Below, in pieces: positions 11,144 to 22,048 of a stretch of DNA of 64,000 nt. The DNA lies in the NCBI RefSeq assembly GCF_001316245.1, contig NZ_BBDM01000001.1, positions 248,001 to 312,000 of the forward strand, read 5' to 3'. The position numbers and the translations under genes were made by a program. The notes beneath the pieces are model-generated. The model made no database searches. It saw only the letters and a list, made by a program, of their open reading frames with translations, and had not been told where the DNA came from. Source of the stretch: Vulcanisaeta sp. JCM 14467. GTDB taxonomy: Archaea > Thermoproteota > Thermoprotei > Thermoproteales > Thermocladiaceae. Within the stretch, counting starts at the first letter, position 1. Every line of letters starts with the position of its first letter.

Positions 11144-11937
11144 CCAGGCTTACCAGGATCCTATAGACTATGAATATCACGAGCATCACTGCCACGAGCG
11201 CCGCCGAGAACTCCACAGCATTCACGAGGCCAATCCCAACATAACTCTCGTAGATATACACGGAGGCTGGGTAAACCAGGTTCTTACCAAATAGGACATA
11301 ATAGGCGACTATGAATAAAGCCCCTGCCTCGGAGACGGACCTTGCCCACGAGAGTATGGCGCCGGTTGCCATCGATCTCCAAATCTTAGGGAATATGATG
11401 GACGTGAAGACCCTGAGCGGGCTGGCGCCTAGCGTCCTTGCCACGGCCTCCATTTCGGGCTTATCATCCTGATTGATGCCTCAACAACCCTGATGTAGTA
11501 TGTCGATGATAGGAAGGCCACGGCTGTCGTGGCGCCCCAAAGCGTGTTTATGAAGTTTATGCCATGGGCCTTTAGGATGGGGCCTAAGCCGTAGTATGAT
11601 GCGAAGGCTAGCACGATCATTATACCGACTATTATGTGGGGTATCATTATTGGAATGTCTATCACGGCATCAACAACACTCTTTAGGTGGAATTCGTACC
11701 TAGCCATCACGTAGGCAATGGGCGTCCCCATTACGATGGCTATTACTGCGGATAACGCGGACATGACCACCGTAACCTCAATCGCCTGTAGGAAGCTGAT
11801 CACCGACAGGGCCTTCGGTATCATTGGGAAGCCGAGCACTATGAGTAGGCTAGTGGGTATATTATGAGGATTAAGAATATGAAGATTGAGATTAGTAGGA
11901 TTAGGATTATGGGTATGTTTAATTTTAATGAGCTCAT
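11118..11937 (-). CDS. wtpB: Tungstate/molybdate ABC transporter permease, two frameshifts
   Basis: Membrane channel subunit, about 273 residues after restoring single bases near 11845 and 11457. It begins MSSLKLNIPIILIL with one membrane segment, continues through VLGFPMIPKAL and several further segments, and has the permease coupling loop EMEAVARTLGASPLRVFTSI (EAA-type motif with conserved G), which sits directly after the second break. It starts 14 nt after the stop of the binding-protein gene, so the three genes form one operon in the order A-B-C. Confidence 0.87.
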
Positions 11938-11950
11938 GCGTTTAATTCCC

Positions 11951-13075
11951 CTAGCCCTGGCTTGGGAATATTGAGGCATACTGCGGGTACTGGCTTAGTG
12001 GTGCGACAAAGGGTTTAATTGCATTAGGCACAGCGCTGTAATTGCCATAAACAATGCCGGGTACTATCGGCTGTATTCCATTCTCCTCAAGAATCTTCTG
12101 ACCAATAGGGCTGTAGAGCAGCAGTAGGAAGTACTCGGCGGCCTGCTTATTCGGTGCCTGGAATGGTATGGTTATCGTGTAAACCACTGGGTTGCATACG
12201 AAGGTCTTCGTCACACCATTCTCAGTCCATGTGACACTGACCTGGTGGTAGTAGTTAACGTAGCTTAGATTACCGAGGTTTATGAACGGTGGTAACGTTA
12301 TGAAGACGGTATTGTGGTAAGTCTGTGTTTGCGGTATTGCATTGCTCTCGTAGGCCGATAGTATGAAGTCCACCTGCCCAGAGGTCATCAGTGTTAGTAG
12401 GTCTATCTCCGTGTTCCTCATCACGTACTTACTTGGGTTCCCATAAATTGCGTCGTATAGGTATGAGGCGTTGTTGAAGAAGGCGAGGCCGGCTAGCTTA
12501 ACGACGCACTGGGCCTGGTAGCCAGAGGGGTCTGTGAATGGGTTTGAGACACCAACCACAGTGCTTGAGTTCAGGGCTATTATCTGCCAAATCTTCTGCC
12601 AGGTCTCGTTGTACTGAGCTGACATTGGTGGGTATGCCTGCGCCTGCTTCCAGAGCTGGTAAACCTCCTGGCCTGCCGTGGTGTTTAGGTTGACGATTAT
12701 AACCATTTGTGTGATACCGAAGGCTATTTCGTAATTAGTATAATTGGGGAATAACACGGAGGGTATTGTCGTGGTGTCTGCCGAGGCTACAATACTGAAC
12801 TGCTGTGTGGTTGCCTCAGTATGGGCAACCTCACCACTGCCCTTGAACATGGCTGGGGCTATCGTGATGTTTGGGTACATGCTCTGCATTACCTGGAGTA
12901 TGTCATTAAAGGCGAACTTTAGTGTACCAGCAGCGCCAACGGCGAAGGTTGCATTAACGTATTTAGTAACCGTCTTGGTAATAACCTTAGGCGGCGCAAC
13001 TGCATAGCCTATCACAACACCAACCACAAGACCCACTATTAATCCAGCGATTAACCAAACCGTAGTGCTTGCCAT
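11951..13075 (-). CDS. wtpA: Tungstate-binding protein of ABC transporter
   Basis: Extracellular substrate-binding protein, 374 residues, anchored by an N-terminal membrane segment (about 5-28, then APPKVITKTV); no lipobox Cys is evident. It resembles Pyrococcus WtpA along its length: GAAGTLKFAF, KGSGEVAHTE, ASADTTTIP, NYTNYEIAF, SNPFTDPSGYQAQC, INLGNLSYVNYYHQVSVT, NPVVYTITIPFQAPN. WtpA proteins bind tungstate very tightly, which fits the tungsten enzymes common in Thermoproteales. The ATG lies 27 nt from a TATA box, and it is the first gene of wtpABC. Confidence 0.9.
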   Translation of the reverse strand: MASTTVWLIAGLIVGLVVGVVIGYAVAPPKVITKTVTKYVNATFAVGAAGTLKFAFNDILQVMQSMYPNITIAPAMFKGSGEVAHTEATTQQFSIVASADTTTIPSVLFPNYTNYEIAFGITQMVIIVNLNTTAGQEVYQLWKQAQAYPPMSAQYNETWQKIWQIIALNSSTVVGVSNPFTDPSGYQAQCVVKLAGLAFFNNASYLYDAIYGNPSKYVMRNTEIDLLTLMTSGQVDFILSAYESNAIPQTQTYHNTVFITLPPFINLGNLSYVNYYHQVSVTWTENGVTKTFVCNPVVYTITIPFQAPNKQAAEYFLLLLYSPIGQKILEENGIQPIVPGIVYGNYSAVPNAIKPFVAPLSQYPQYASIFPSQG

Positions 13076-13097
13076 ACGAATTAGTTATTTCCACGTC

Positions 13098-13106
13098 TTA
13101 TTTAAG
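13098..13106 (-). promoter_or_regulatory. TATA box of wtpABC operon
   Basis: Minus-strand CTTAAATAA is centred about 27 nt from the wtpA ATG, consistent with a leaderless transcript. No metal-responsive operator was recognised. Confidence 0.55.
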
Positions 13107-13155
13107 TTTTATCAATTATCTGATAATTGATAATTCACATTCAATTTTTAATAAA

Positions 13156-14681
13156 TTATTCAGGGGGTATCTCAGCATATGCCATTGATATATCTATGCC
13201 GTACCTCCTCAGATTCACGTAACGCGTTACCAAGTACATAATCACGCCCAGGATCACGGCGCCAAGCTCCACGCCGTAGGCTAGCCAATTACCGCCCCAG
13301 ATCTGTGGGTATGCCAGGAACTCATAGGTTAGGTATGCCATTACTCCTGCCATTAATGCACCAGATACCGCCAAGATGACCCTCGATCTATTGCTCATGC
13401 TGAATGATGAGTATCTGAGGGTGGCTATTACAACGGCGGCCATGCCCACAGCCATGTAGTAGATTATTGCCTCAACAACCGCACCATAGAGTGCCGTGAA
13501 TGTGTTGTAGAGGAGCCCTGCGGCTGCGATTAGTATGGCTGTTACCGCTAAGTCGAATAGGTGTGCGTATATTGGTGTTCCGAACCTTGGGCTTAGGTAT
13601 GCGAAGGCGCTGGGCCAAACCCTGTCGAAGGCAAGGGCAAACCAATACCTAACAACCACAATAGCACCATAGGCAAGGACTGCTAAATACCATGTTACCG
13701 AGGAAATACCGATGAACCAGCTCAGGACCTCATTACGTGAGGCTACCATGGCTATTGTCCAGAAGTTAATAACGCCGTTAAGATTTGGGTTCGATAATGC
13801 CGCCGTCACGAACTTAAAGCCAAGCGAGTAATACATCGCCTCAAAACCGAGAGTTAGGAATATTAACGTGAATAGGAATGCCATAGGCACGTTCCAATGA
13901 AGCGCGTTCTTACCCCTTATTTCCGAGGCAATTGCAGGTCCCGCATTTAACCATGGATAAACATAGATTGCGAAGAAGGGCAATAACATTAATGCCGTAT
14001 TTAGGGAGAAGTACGGGCCTGAATAGCTACCAGCAACCTTAGCGTATGTATACCCACTTGGCAGTAAGGTCGATATTGCACTAACGATTTGGGATTTAGG
14101 TGTCGTAAAGAGAATTATTATTGCGATTATTAATCCGAGTAGTGATATCGTGGTTAATGCCGTCATCAACCTAATGCCATACTTAGTACCCAATATATTC
14201 ACCAGGACTATCACTGCGAAGAAGCGATGCCAATGATAATTTCCTGAATCACGGTGAATGAGGCATTAATCCCCAATATCGGTAACACAGACTCCAACTG
14301 AAAAACTGCGGCAAAGGCTATTAGTGCATAATACGTTAAGCTCTCTATTATGAAACCAAAGACGAGACCATTAGTCAACCAGGCTAGCCTCGGCCCTAAT
14401 GCCCTGCCTAGCCATACATAGTCCCCACCAACCCTCGGTATATACCTAATGAGAGTTGAGTAAACAATTACCTGCGGCAGTGCAAAGAGGGCCGCTATGA
14501 GGGATGCATATACTAGGTTTGCGCCGGCTACCGTTGGTAGGGCGGCTAATGTGAAGCCTATGGATGCGAGGGCGGCCCCTATTGACATGTTGGCGATGTT
14601 TATTGAAACAGCATCCCAAAAACCAGCCTCCCTAACCAAACCCGTAGACTCCCTAATGAAGACTTGGCACTCCTTATCCAT
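13156..14681 (-). CDS. APC-family amino acid permease, frameshifted
   Basis: Multi-spanning membrane transporter of the amino acid-polyamine-organocation superfamily, about 508 residues and about 12 predicted membrane segments. The N-terminal REAGFWDAVSINIANMSIGAA and RVGGDYVWLGRALGPRLAW are family landmarks. One base is missing near 14221 between EIIIGIA and FAVIVLVNILGTKYG. The substrate cannot be assigned. It lies just upstream of wtpA on the same strand with its own AT-rich promoter region (14682-14760), divergent from the CYTH gene. Confidence 0.85.
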
Positions 14682-14775
14682 CGTTATAACGCTTATTTTA
14701 AATAATTTATAAATCCTTTGTTTGTTTATATCGTTTATTGTTTAATAATTTGATTAAACAATAAGTTAAGGCATA

Positions 14776-14785
14776 CTTTATAAAC
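14776..14785 (+). promoter_or_regulatory. TATA box of CYTH gene
   Basis: CTTTATAAAC is centred 27 nt before the GTG at 14808. This supports GTG as a leaderless start. Confidence 0.6.
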
Positions 14786-14807
14786 TGGCAAGTGATGCTG
14801 TAGTGCC

Positions 14808-15358
14808 GTGTTTGAGGTTGAGGTGAAATATAGGGTTCCAAGTCATGACGTAATTAAAGATAAATTGAAATCATTAAATGCGAAATTCCTTGAGCACACT
14901 GAGGAGACTGACATATACTTTAATAGTCCGGTGAGGGATTTCGCGAAGACTGATGAGGCGCTTAGGTTAGGGTTTATGGCGATGGCACTGTAGTACTAAC
15001 GTATAAGGGCCCGCGCATTGGGAGTATTGGTAAGACGCGTGAGGAATTGAGTGTTACTGTCAATGACCTTGAAAGCCTTCTTGAAATTCTCAGGAAACTT
15101 GACTTTAGGGAGGTGGCTAAGGTAGTGAAGAGGAGGGATATTTATAATTACGAGAACTTCACAATCTACGTAGATAGTGTTGAGGAGTTGGGTAGCTTTG
15201 TTGAGGTTGAGACCATGGTTAATGATAAGGAGTTGATAGATAAGGCTACCGAGGAGGTGCTCCAGCTTGGGAATAAGCTTGGCCTTAGGAGGGACTGGAT
15301 TGAGAGGAAGACGTACCTTGAACTAATGCTTGAGAGACAGGGTTTGAATAAACCTTAA
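14808..15358 (+). CDS. CYTH-domain protein (class IV adenylate cyclase / thiamine triphosphatase-like), frameshifted
   Basis: Triphosphate-tunnel metalloenzyme, about 183 residues when one base is restored near 14969 (between DEALRL and RVYGDGTVVLTYKGP). The signature ExExK is at the very N-terminus (FEVEVKYRV). Other tunnel-lining charged strands are ALRLRVY, LTYKGPR, VVKRRDIYN and SFVEVETMV. Archaeal members are often called CyaB, but many hydrolyse triphosphate or thiamine triphosphate; the true substrate is unknown. The start is the leaderless GTG at 14808. It is followed 23 nt later by a gene on the same strand. Confidence 0.86.
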
Positions 15359-15381
15359 TAATCACATATGTAGCACTTACT

Positions 15382-16558
15382 GTGCAATTTGACAATGTCG
15401 TAATAATCGAGGATGACTATAGGAATTATTACCCATTATCAATCAGCACGCCACTTAGTGACGTAATAATTGGCGGTCTTCGGTATTACGAACACGTAGT
15501 ACTATGGTTGATGAACCTTGGATATGACGCCAATATATACGTAGTCACCCGCGATTACCTAGCTAGGTATTGGCAGGGAATCGCTGACTCAATACTATCC
15601 AGGCTCAACCTGAGGTATTCGGTGAGGTATGTACACAGTGCCGAGGATATAAATGGAACGACCCTATTAATACATACGTCATTAATCCCACAAATAGATG
15701 CATTAAACAGGTTAATTAATAATATGGAGGTGGGGACTGAGGTCAGGTGCGGTGATAGGGCCCTTCTCGGAATAGTTAATGAATGCACAACAGGCATTAG
15801 GGACGTGATTAATAACTGTGATTTACCCATGGCCGGCGGTGTTTGGTCCATAATTAGGTGGAATACAGAATTACTCCGCAGCAATTCCAAGTACTTAATT
15901 AAGGTTATTGGCGATAAGACCCTGAATTCCGAAATATCGAGGAACGCCGTTATCGATGAGAGGGCAGGTGATGTAATAGCGATAAACGCTGCCGTTGAGC
16001 CGTTATCCTACGTTAAGGGTCCATCATTGCTTGGCCCAGGCTCCAGGGTACTGCCTCATGCATACATCAGAGAGGGTACGGTCCTATACATGAATAATGC
16101 GGTTGGTGGTGAGGTTAAGAACTCGATAATGGATATGCACAGCCTTAAGGAGCACTTTAGCTACCTGGGTGATTCCTACGTGGGTAGGTGGGTAAACATT
16201 GGCGCTGGTTCGGTAACTTCGAATCTAAAGAATACGATTGGTATCATCAGATATATGGGTGTTGACACGGGCATGATTAAGCTCGGCTCGGTAATAGGTG
16301 ACTGGGTTAAGGTTGGGATTAACACATCGATAATGAGTGGCAAGTACATTGCAGGGGAGTAGTGTCGTCGGCCTAGTTAGGAGGGATATACCACCATTCA
16401 GTATGTGCATTAACAGTGAGTGTGAGAGGATTAGGGTTGAGAAGGCTGTGGAGGTTTATAAGAGGTTTGTTGAGTTAAGAAGGGCTAAGGCCAATGAGAA
16501 TGAGGTGGCGCTGATTAGGGCCGTATACGAATTATCACTCCATGAACCTCCTCTTTAA
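15382..16558 (+). CDS. GlmU-like protein with left-handed beta-helix domain, frameshifted
   Basis: The N-terminal half resembles a degenerate sugar-nucleotidyltransferase fold: DDYRNYYPLSISTPLSDVIIG, in place of a G-rich LAGG loop. The C-terminal half has hexapeptide-like turns (GPSLLGPGSRVLPHAYI, GRWVNIGAGSVTSNLKNT, GDWVKVGINTSIM). The frame stops at 16362, but an extra G in the run 16354-16357 explains it; removing it continues into SSVVGLVRRDIPPFSMCINS and on to 16558, about 391 residues. The catalytic loop for nucleotide transfer is not evident, so activity is uncertain. Its tail overlaps the convergent helicase by 24 nt. Confidence 0.75.
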
Positions 16559-19476
16559 CTCCCTCTTCTCAAGTTCGTTAATTACGAGTACCAACTTATC
16601 AATATCGCCTATCTTCGGTAGGAACTCCTCAATATCGTCAATCCTAACCCTACTAGACAGCGCCAGTACGGCTAACTTACCATACCTACTAACGAGCTCT
16701 GCCGTCCTATTTATGTACTCAATGAGCTCATTATCCTCAGACCTAGCCCTACCCTCCCTCCACCTCTCCATAACCTGCCTAACCTTCTCCTCATCAATCT
16801 TCAACGCACCAAGTCTCTCTGAGCCACACCTTGGGCATTTGGGCTTGTCTGGCAAGTCCTTATTCCTGATTGAGCCAATCCAGCCGCAGTTGAGACATAC
16901 CAATGTCATTGATTCATTTAATAGCCTAGCCTTAACACTCTCCCTAATCAATTTGTCAAGTCTCTCCGGTGCCATCACCTCAAGCCTATGGCTTATCTTA
17001 TCAACTATCTCCCTACTCATTGGACTGAACTCACTTCTCTCAATAGTTACTAACTTCCTCTCATTATTAATTAGTGACTTTAGGAACATGTACGCATTAT
17101 CCAGGTCGAAATCCCTCGTAAGGACCTCCTTAAGGGTCTCTGTGAATACTGGTGACCCCTTATAAAGCTCCACCAGGTTCGTTATTGCTAAATCACTCAA
17201 CTCCCTATCCTTCTTAATCACATTAAACCTACGAGCCACATGAACAAACTTCCTCTTGAAGATCCCAGTCCTAGTTATGGCCCTCATTGCATAATCAATG
17301 AACGTCTTCTCATCCATGCTGCAACATCCATTATCGTATGAAGGATTAACGCCGTGTCGATGCCAGGCCTCGGTAATTGTATTACCACTGCATATGCATC
17401 CTGCTGAACACCCACTGGGTAACCAAGTCTCTCTGTTAGTACCTCACCGAGTATTCTGGCTATCGTCCTATTAACCAATGTGCCACCATGCGTGTAAAGC
17501 ACGATTAAGTCACCAACACGCTCAAGGAGAACCAACCTATGTGACGGTATTGGGACCCCACTCTCCATGTGTTCCATTATTTTATTTACCACGTACCTAA
17601 CGGTATCCCTCGAGACACTAAGCTTCAACGCGAATATGTCAGCCGTTACCTCAGGCCCAACCTTACTCACGTAATTACCTATTTCCTCCTTAATACTACC
17701 CACGTCCTGAGCCACCTCAAAGGGTACTGGAATCTCCTCGCCAACCCACGATGGTATTGCGCCTATCGTGTCCTTAGCAGGCGCCACGTAGATGGTATCA
17801 CCGACTATCTTCTGCAGGACCCAAACGCCACCCCTGAACACGAACTTTACGCCGGGCTCTCCATACTCGGCTACGAATGCCTCATCAAGCACGCCAATTG
17901 GCTCTTCATTTACCTGGTTAATCACTAGGTAGTGTTTTTCGTCAGGTATCATGGACATCTGATCAAAGAAGTACCTATACATCTCCCTCCTAGCCCTAAC
18001 ACCGCTTGGCTTTAGTACAACACCCTCATCCTCAATTAAGTAGGCAAGCCTTGGGTTCAATACCTCACTCATGAACCTGAGGATGCCCTTGAGCTCCTCA
18101 ATAGATAACTTCCTGTATGGGTAAGCCCTCCTTATTAAATCGTAGAGTTCATCAATGGTCCACCTACCCTTAATCATTAATAAACTAACTATTTGATGAA
18201 CAAGAACATCATATGGCTTTTCAGGGATTTGCGTGGCCTCGAGAAGCCCTGCCTTAGCCCTATTTATTATTGCCACAGCCTCAAGTGTATCGTTCAAATC
18301 CTCAGTTATTACCACGCCCCTCGGTACTTTATCAAGCCTATGACCGCTCCTACCAATCCTTTGGACAAGCCTAATAACCTGGTGCGGCGATAGGTACTGT
18401 ATCACGAAATCTACGTGACCAATGTCAATACCCAGCTCAAGGCTTGATGTCGCTATAACGGCCCTTAACTTACCATCCTTGAAGGCCCTCTCGGTGGTTA
18501 TCCTCGAAACCTTGGACAACGAACTATGGTGTATGCCCACTGAGTCATAGCCAAGCATTGTGAACCTATACATCAGTAATTCCGCCATTGACCTGGTGTT
18601 GACAAACACAATAGTGGCACCATTACTATTCACCAGGTCCTTAATCACCCTCAGCCTAGCGATGGCATCTGGGTATAGGTAAGCGTTCCTCGCCATTTCC
18701 TCATCCTCCTTAGTAGGCTCTGGGTGCAGTACGTCCATCCTCATCTCCCTAACAATACTTGACTGCACTATGTCGCACTCATCATCGTTACCAACGAGGA
18801 ACTTGGCGACCTCCTCAGGGCTACCCACGGTTGCTGATAAGCCAATTATCTGGGGCTTCCTACCAATTAGCCACTTAATCCTCTCAAGGGTTAGTGCCAA
18901 TTGCGTACCCCTCTTATCCTCGGCGAACTCATGAATCTCATCAACAATTATCCACCTAAGCTTCATCAAGTGCTCCCTCAACCTCTTACCAGCGAGCATT
19001 GCCTGGAGTGTTTCAGGCGTGGTTATGAGCATCTGTGGCGGATCCCTACTCTGCTTAACCCTATCATTCTGGTCCGTATCCCCATGCCTAACACCAACCT
19101 TAATACCAACCCTCTCACCCCACCAAACAAGCCTATCAAGCAAGTCCCTATTCAATGCCCTAAGGGGCGTGACGTATAGTATGTATATGCCCTTATCACT
19201 AAATTCGCCCTTATCCATACCCCACCTAAGCATTGAGAGGACTGGTAAGACAGCAGCCTCCGTCTTACCACTACCCGTTGGCGCTATTATCAATACGTTA
19301 CGCCCACTCAAAATCTTTGGGATAGCTAACCTCTGAGGCTCAGTAGCCCTCAGGAAACCCTTCTCAATCAATGCTGATTGAATTATGGGGTGAAGTAACC
19401 TATAGGCATTGTCCAGCTCCTTAATAGTTACAGAAGATTTAGCATCGTAGTTGCTCATCACACCGACACTATTCAA
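16535..19476 (-). CDS. lhr: Lhr-type superfamily 2 DNA helicase, frameshifted
   Basis: Large ATP-dependent helicase implicated in archaeal DNA repair, about 980 residues after restoring one base near 17318. Motifs in order: Q motif region EPQRLAIP, Walker A APTGSGKTEAA, DEIHEF, SATVGS, VFVNTRSMAE, TSSLELGIDIG, QRIGRSGHR, then winged-helix and Lhr-core regions. The part after the break (MDEKTFIDYAMRAIT) includes a zinc-binding pair CLNCGW...CPRCGS about 130 residues in, an addition not found in classical bacterial Lhr. The start is ATG 19476 or the later MSNYDAK. Its end overlaps the convergent beta-helix gene by 24 nt. Confidence 0.9.
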
Positions 19477-19632
19477 TTAGCACCATGGACTTAACCCGTT
19501 TTAAACCATTTGCTTTAGTTAAAGTGAAAGACAAATCCACGAAACTTATAAATAGAGATCAAGAGTACTTTTTAGATATTATCTTTAACAACAACGTAAA
19601 CCTAATATTAACCCAGACACTAAGTTGCATTA

Positions 19633-19812
19633 ATGCTTAAATGCGGTGCCTGTGGTTCAACGAGGGTGACTGTATTAATTAATGGAAAACCATACTGCAC
19701 GTATTGCGGGGCCAAGATACTAAGGACACACTTGGTAAGGACGTTAATTAATATGAAGAGGGAGGGGTTGATAACGTCGATAGTGAATGTAGAGGGCTAC
19801 GCAGATCCCTAG
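19633..19812 (+). CDS. Small zinc-ribbon protein, 59 residues
   Basis: Short ORF beginning MLKCGACGST with a second pair CTYCGAK: CxxC-x14-CxxC, a single zinc ribbon, followed by a basic helix (LRTHLVRTLINMKREG). It uses the AGG/ATA-rich codons of its neighbours and is followed 39 nt later by a gene on the same strand. Zinc ribbons of this size occur in archaeal transcription and ribosome-associated proteins, but I recognise no specific family. A TATA-like ACTTATAAATA lies about 90 nt upstream (19537-19547), which would leave a leader. Confidence 0.65.
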   Translation: MLKCGACGSTRVTVLINGKPYCTYCGAKILRTHLVRTLINMKREGLITSIVNVEGYADP

Positions 19813-19851
19813 TGAGGAAACTATAATAAACCAGAGAGAGACGTTCCCTTA

Positions 19852-20616
19852 ATGATGACTAGGTATAAATTAATAATATCATTAGCTTTATTTACGATTA
19901 CCCTAGCCATAGTTGTTTCACCATTGGTGGTGAATTCCACAGAAGATAATTACTTCATAATAACGCAATTAAACAATAAAATTGAGCAGGCATTAAGTAG
20001 CTGCGGAATAAATCCATCAACGGCATTCATCTCGAGTTCATCATCTCCAATAATAACGAATACCACAATAATGTTTAGTCTAGGCTTAAGCAATAATTAC
20101 AGTGTCACAATTACAATGAGACTCGCTAATAGTCAGTTACCAATTAATGAAATAAACATAACAATAATCACCAAAGAAGGCCATACATGCAATTCAATGA
20201 CAATACCAATAAGTAACACTACCGGGGCGTATGGCTATGTTGTACAAAGATCTGGGTACTTCGTCGAGATATTATCATATAGTGGATCAGCGCCTATTAT
20301 AACGAACAGCTCAAAATCGTTGATAGCCTACGGTACAAGGATTAATTCTGCAATCATTATACCAACAATGATGGGCAATATAATATGCAGTACTGGCTCA
20401 CCCTCCACGCCCATATATATAATTCACGCGCTGAATAGCCCAATAATGTATGTGATACAGCCATCTAAGCCAATTACATCCTTACTATGTAGGTACAGCC
20501 AGACATTAAGTAGTAGTTACCTACTAATGGCGATTCTCATCAGCATTGCTGTAGCGGTAATTTACGAGACGGTGTTACTAATGGTGAGGATTAGCCGACT
20601 AAAGATTATTCAATAA
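19852..20616 (+). CDS. Membrane-anchored extracellular protein of unknown function
   Basis: 254 residues with an N-terminal signal/anchor (KLIISLALFTITLAIVVSPLVV), an extracellular region rich in N-x-S/T sites (for example NNYS, NITI, NTTG, NSSK), and a C-terminal membrane segment (LMAILISIAVAVIYETVLLMV) followed by a short basic tail. The pattern suggests a surface protein facing outward and possibly N-glycosylated. No family recognised. Its end overlaps the convergent ITPase gene by 18 nt. Confidence 0.75.
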   Translation: MMTRYKLIISLALFTITLAIVVSPLVVNSTEDNYFIITQLNNKIEQALSSCGINPSTAFISSSSSPIITNTTIMFSLGLSNNYSVTITMRLANSQLPINEINITIITKEGHTCNSMTIPISNTTGAYGYVVQRSGYFVEILSYSGSAPIITNSSKSLIAYGTRINSAIIIPTMMGNIICSTGSPSTPIYIIHALNSPIMYVIQPSKPITSLLCRYSQTLSSSYLLMAILISIAVAVIYETVLLMVRISRLKIIQ

Positions 20617-21168
20617 CCAATTACCTAAGGACTTAAATGCCCTGGCCCTATGGGATAACCTATTCTTAATGCCAATACCCAATTCAGCAAAGGTCTTGTC
20701 ATAACCCTCGGGTATGAATATTGGGTCGAAGCCGAAGCCCTCCGTACCCCTAGGCTCCATCGCTATCCTACCACTAACAACGCCAGTGAATAACTTAATA
20801 CCAACCTTAGGACCGCATAGCCCCACCACGGACTTAAAGTATGCCGTCCTATCATCAATGTCATTCATTAGCTTTAGAATCCCCGTGAGCCCTATCGTTT
20901 TATAGACGTAGGATGAGTATGGGCCTGGAAAACCATTTAACCGGTTTATGAATAGGCCGTCATCCTCAACCACATAGTAGTCGCTAACATTATCGCTGCA
21001 TATGCCTTGAAGGGCATTACTAACTATGTCCTCAAGGTTATCGCTCTGTATCTCAACCTTTTTATGGCTCTTATCAATCAGGAGGTCTATGCCAAATTCC
21101 TTAAGTACTGACGAGGCCTCGCGGAACTTCGCCTCATTGCCTGTTACGAAGAATATTCTCATACTCAC
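20599..21168 (-). CDS. XTP/dITP pyrophosphatase (Ham1/RdgB/ITPA)
   Basis: House-cleaning enzyme that hydrolyses non-canonical purine nucleoside triphosphates to monophosphates. The N-terminus FFVTGNEAKFREA carries the nucleotide-binding loop. VVEDDGLFINRLNGFPGPYSS includes the catalytic acidic residues, and EGFGFDPIFIPEG with SHRARAFKSL completes the signature. Length 189 is normal. Intact. Confidence 0.93.
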   Translation of the reverse strand: MSMRIFFVTGNEAKFREASSVLKEFGIDLLIDKSHKKVEIQSDNLEDIVSNALQGICSDNVSDYYVVEDDGLFINRLNGFPGPYSSYVYKTIGLTGILKLMNDIDDRTAYFKSVVGLCGPKVGIKLFTGVVSGRIAMEPRGTEGFGFDPIFIPEGYDKTFAELGIGIKNRLSHRARAFKSLGNWLLNNL

Positions 21169-21208
21169 TGCTTTTTATGGTTGCGTATTTAATAATTTTA
21201 AGAGGAAC

Positions 21209-21961
21209 CTATTGAACGCTAACACCGCTGTAGTCAAGGACCTTCTTTAATAGGTCGCTTTCTGGAGGAACGCCTATGAACTCGACATTACCAGCCTCCT
21301 GATCCTCCCTCTTAAGTACGACTGTTGGCACTGCCGTTACTTGATACATATCTGCAATATCACTCTCCTCATAGGCCTCCACGGTTATTGAGACCACCTT
21401 ACCCTTACTATCATAGGCGAACATATTAGCCATTAGGACTGCGTATGGGCAGTATGGACATGATGGTGTGACCACGGTCATAACCTCAACCCTCTTACTA
21501 TTACTTGAGTTTATCAACGCCTCAAGGCCCTTCTTAGTCCTCGGTCTCAACTTCGTCTCACCAACGGATATCCTCACTATGGTCTCTATGAATGCCCTAA
21601 CCTCCTCACCAAGCGGTGCGCCTAGGTACCTAATTGCGCCATCCAGCAGGTATATGACGGGGACCCTCTGCGGCTCAACATTATACTTGGTGAATGTATC
21701 GCTATTTTCCTCATACTTTATCTTCTTAAGTATTAACTTACCAGGTGGTGCTAACTCAGCAAGTAGGTCTAGCAGCTCCTCCGTGGGTACGCACCAATTC
21801 GTATCCCTATTACCGCAAGTGTTGCTTGTGAAGAATAGTACCTCGACTGGGTTCTTCATTTGTGAGAGTATCTCCTTTATTATCTCCTTAGTCTCTTCAT
21901 CAACCTCTATGTGCGGTACCTCTGCTGTACCTTGAGGCTTCTCGAAGGGTGTTGCGGACAT
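21209..21961 (-). CDS. Protein disulfide oxidoreductase (tandem thioredoxin fold)
   Basis: Two glutaredoxin-like domains as in archaeal PDO, which forms and shuffles disulfides in hyperthermophile cytosol. The C-terminal domain has a perfect CPYC site (TPSCPYCPYAV) and cis-Pro AVPTVVL. The N-terminal domain has no CxxC: at that place it reads NTCGNRDTNWC, two cysteines nine residues apart. I place the start at ATG 21961 (MSATPFEKPQG); an upstream in-frame ATG at 22018 adds 19 unlikely residues. Known PDOs usually have CxxC in both halves, so the N-terminal site may have a different role. Confidence 0.85.
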   Translation of the reverse strand: MSATPFEKPQGTAEVPHIEVDEETKEIIKEILSQMKNPVEVLFFTSNTCGNRDTNWCVPTEELLDLLAELAPPGKLILKKIKYEENSDTFTKYNVEPQRVPVIYLLDGAIRYLGAPLGEEVRAFIETIVRISVGETKLRPRTKKGLEALINSSNSKRVEVMTVVTPSCPYCPYAVLMANMFAYDSKGKVVSITVEAYEESDIADMYQVTAVPTVVLKREDQEAGNVEFIGVPPESDLLKKVLDYSGVSVQ

Positions 21962-22048
21962 TCTACATTCGTAGGAAGTAACCCCTATAAAAAGTCTTTT
22001 TTTTCCCATTATTTTCAATAATTAAGGTATTCACGAGCTCTTACTCGA

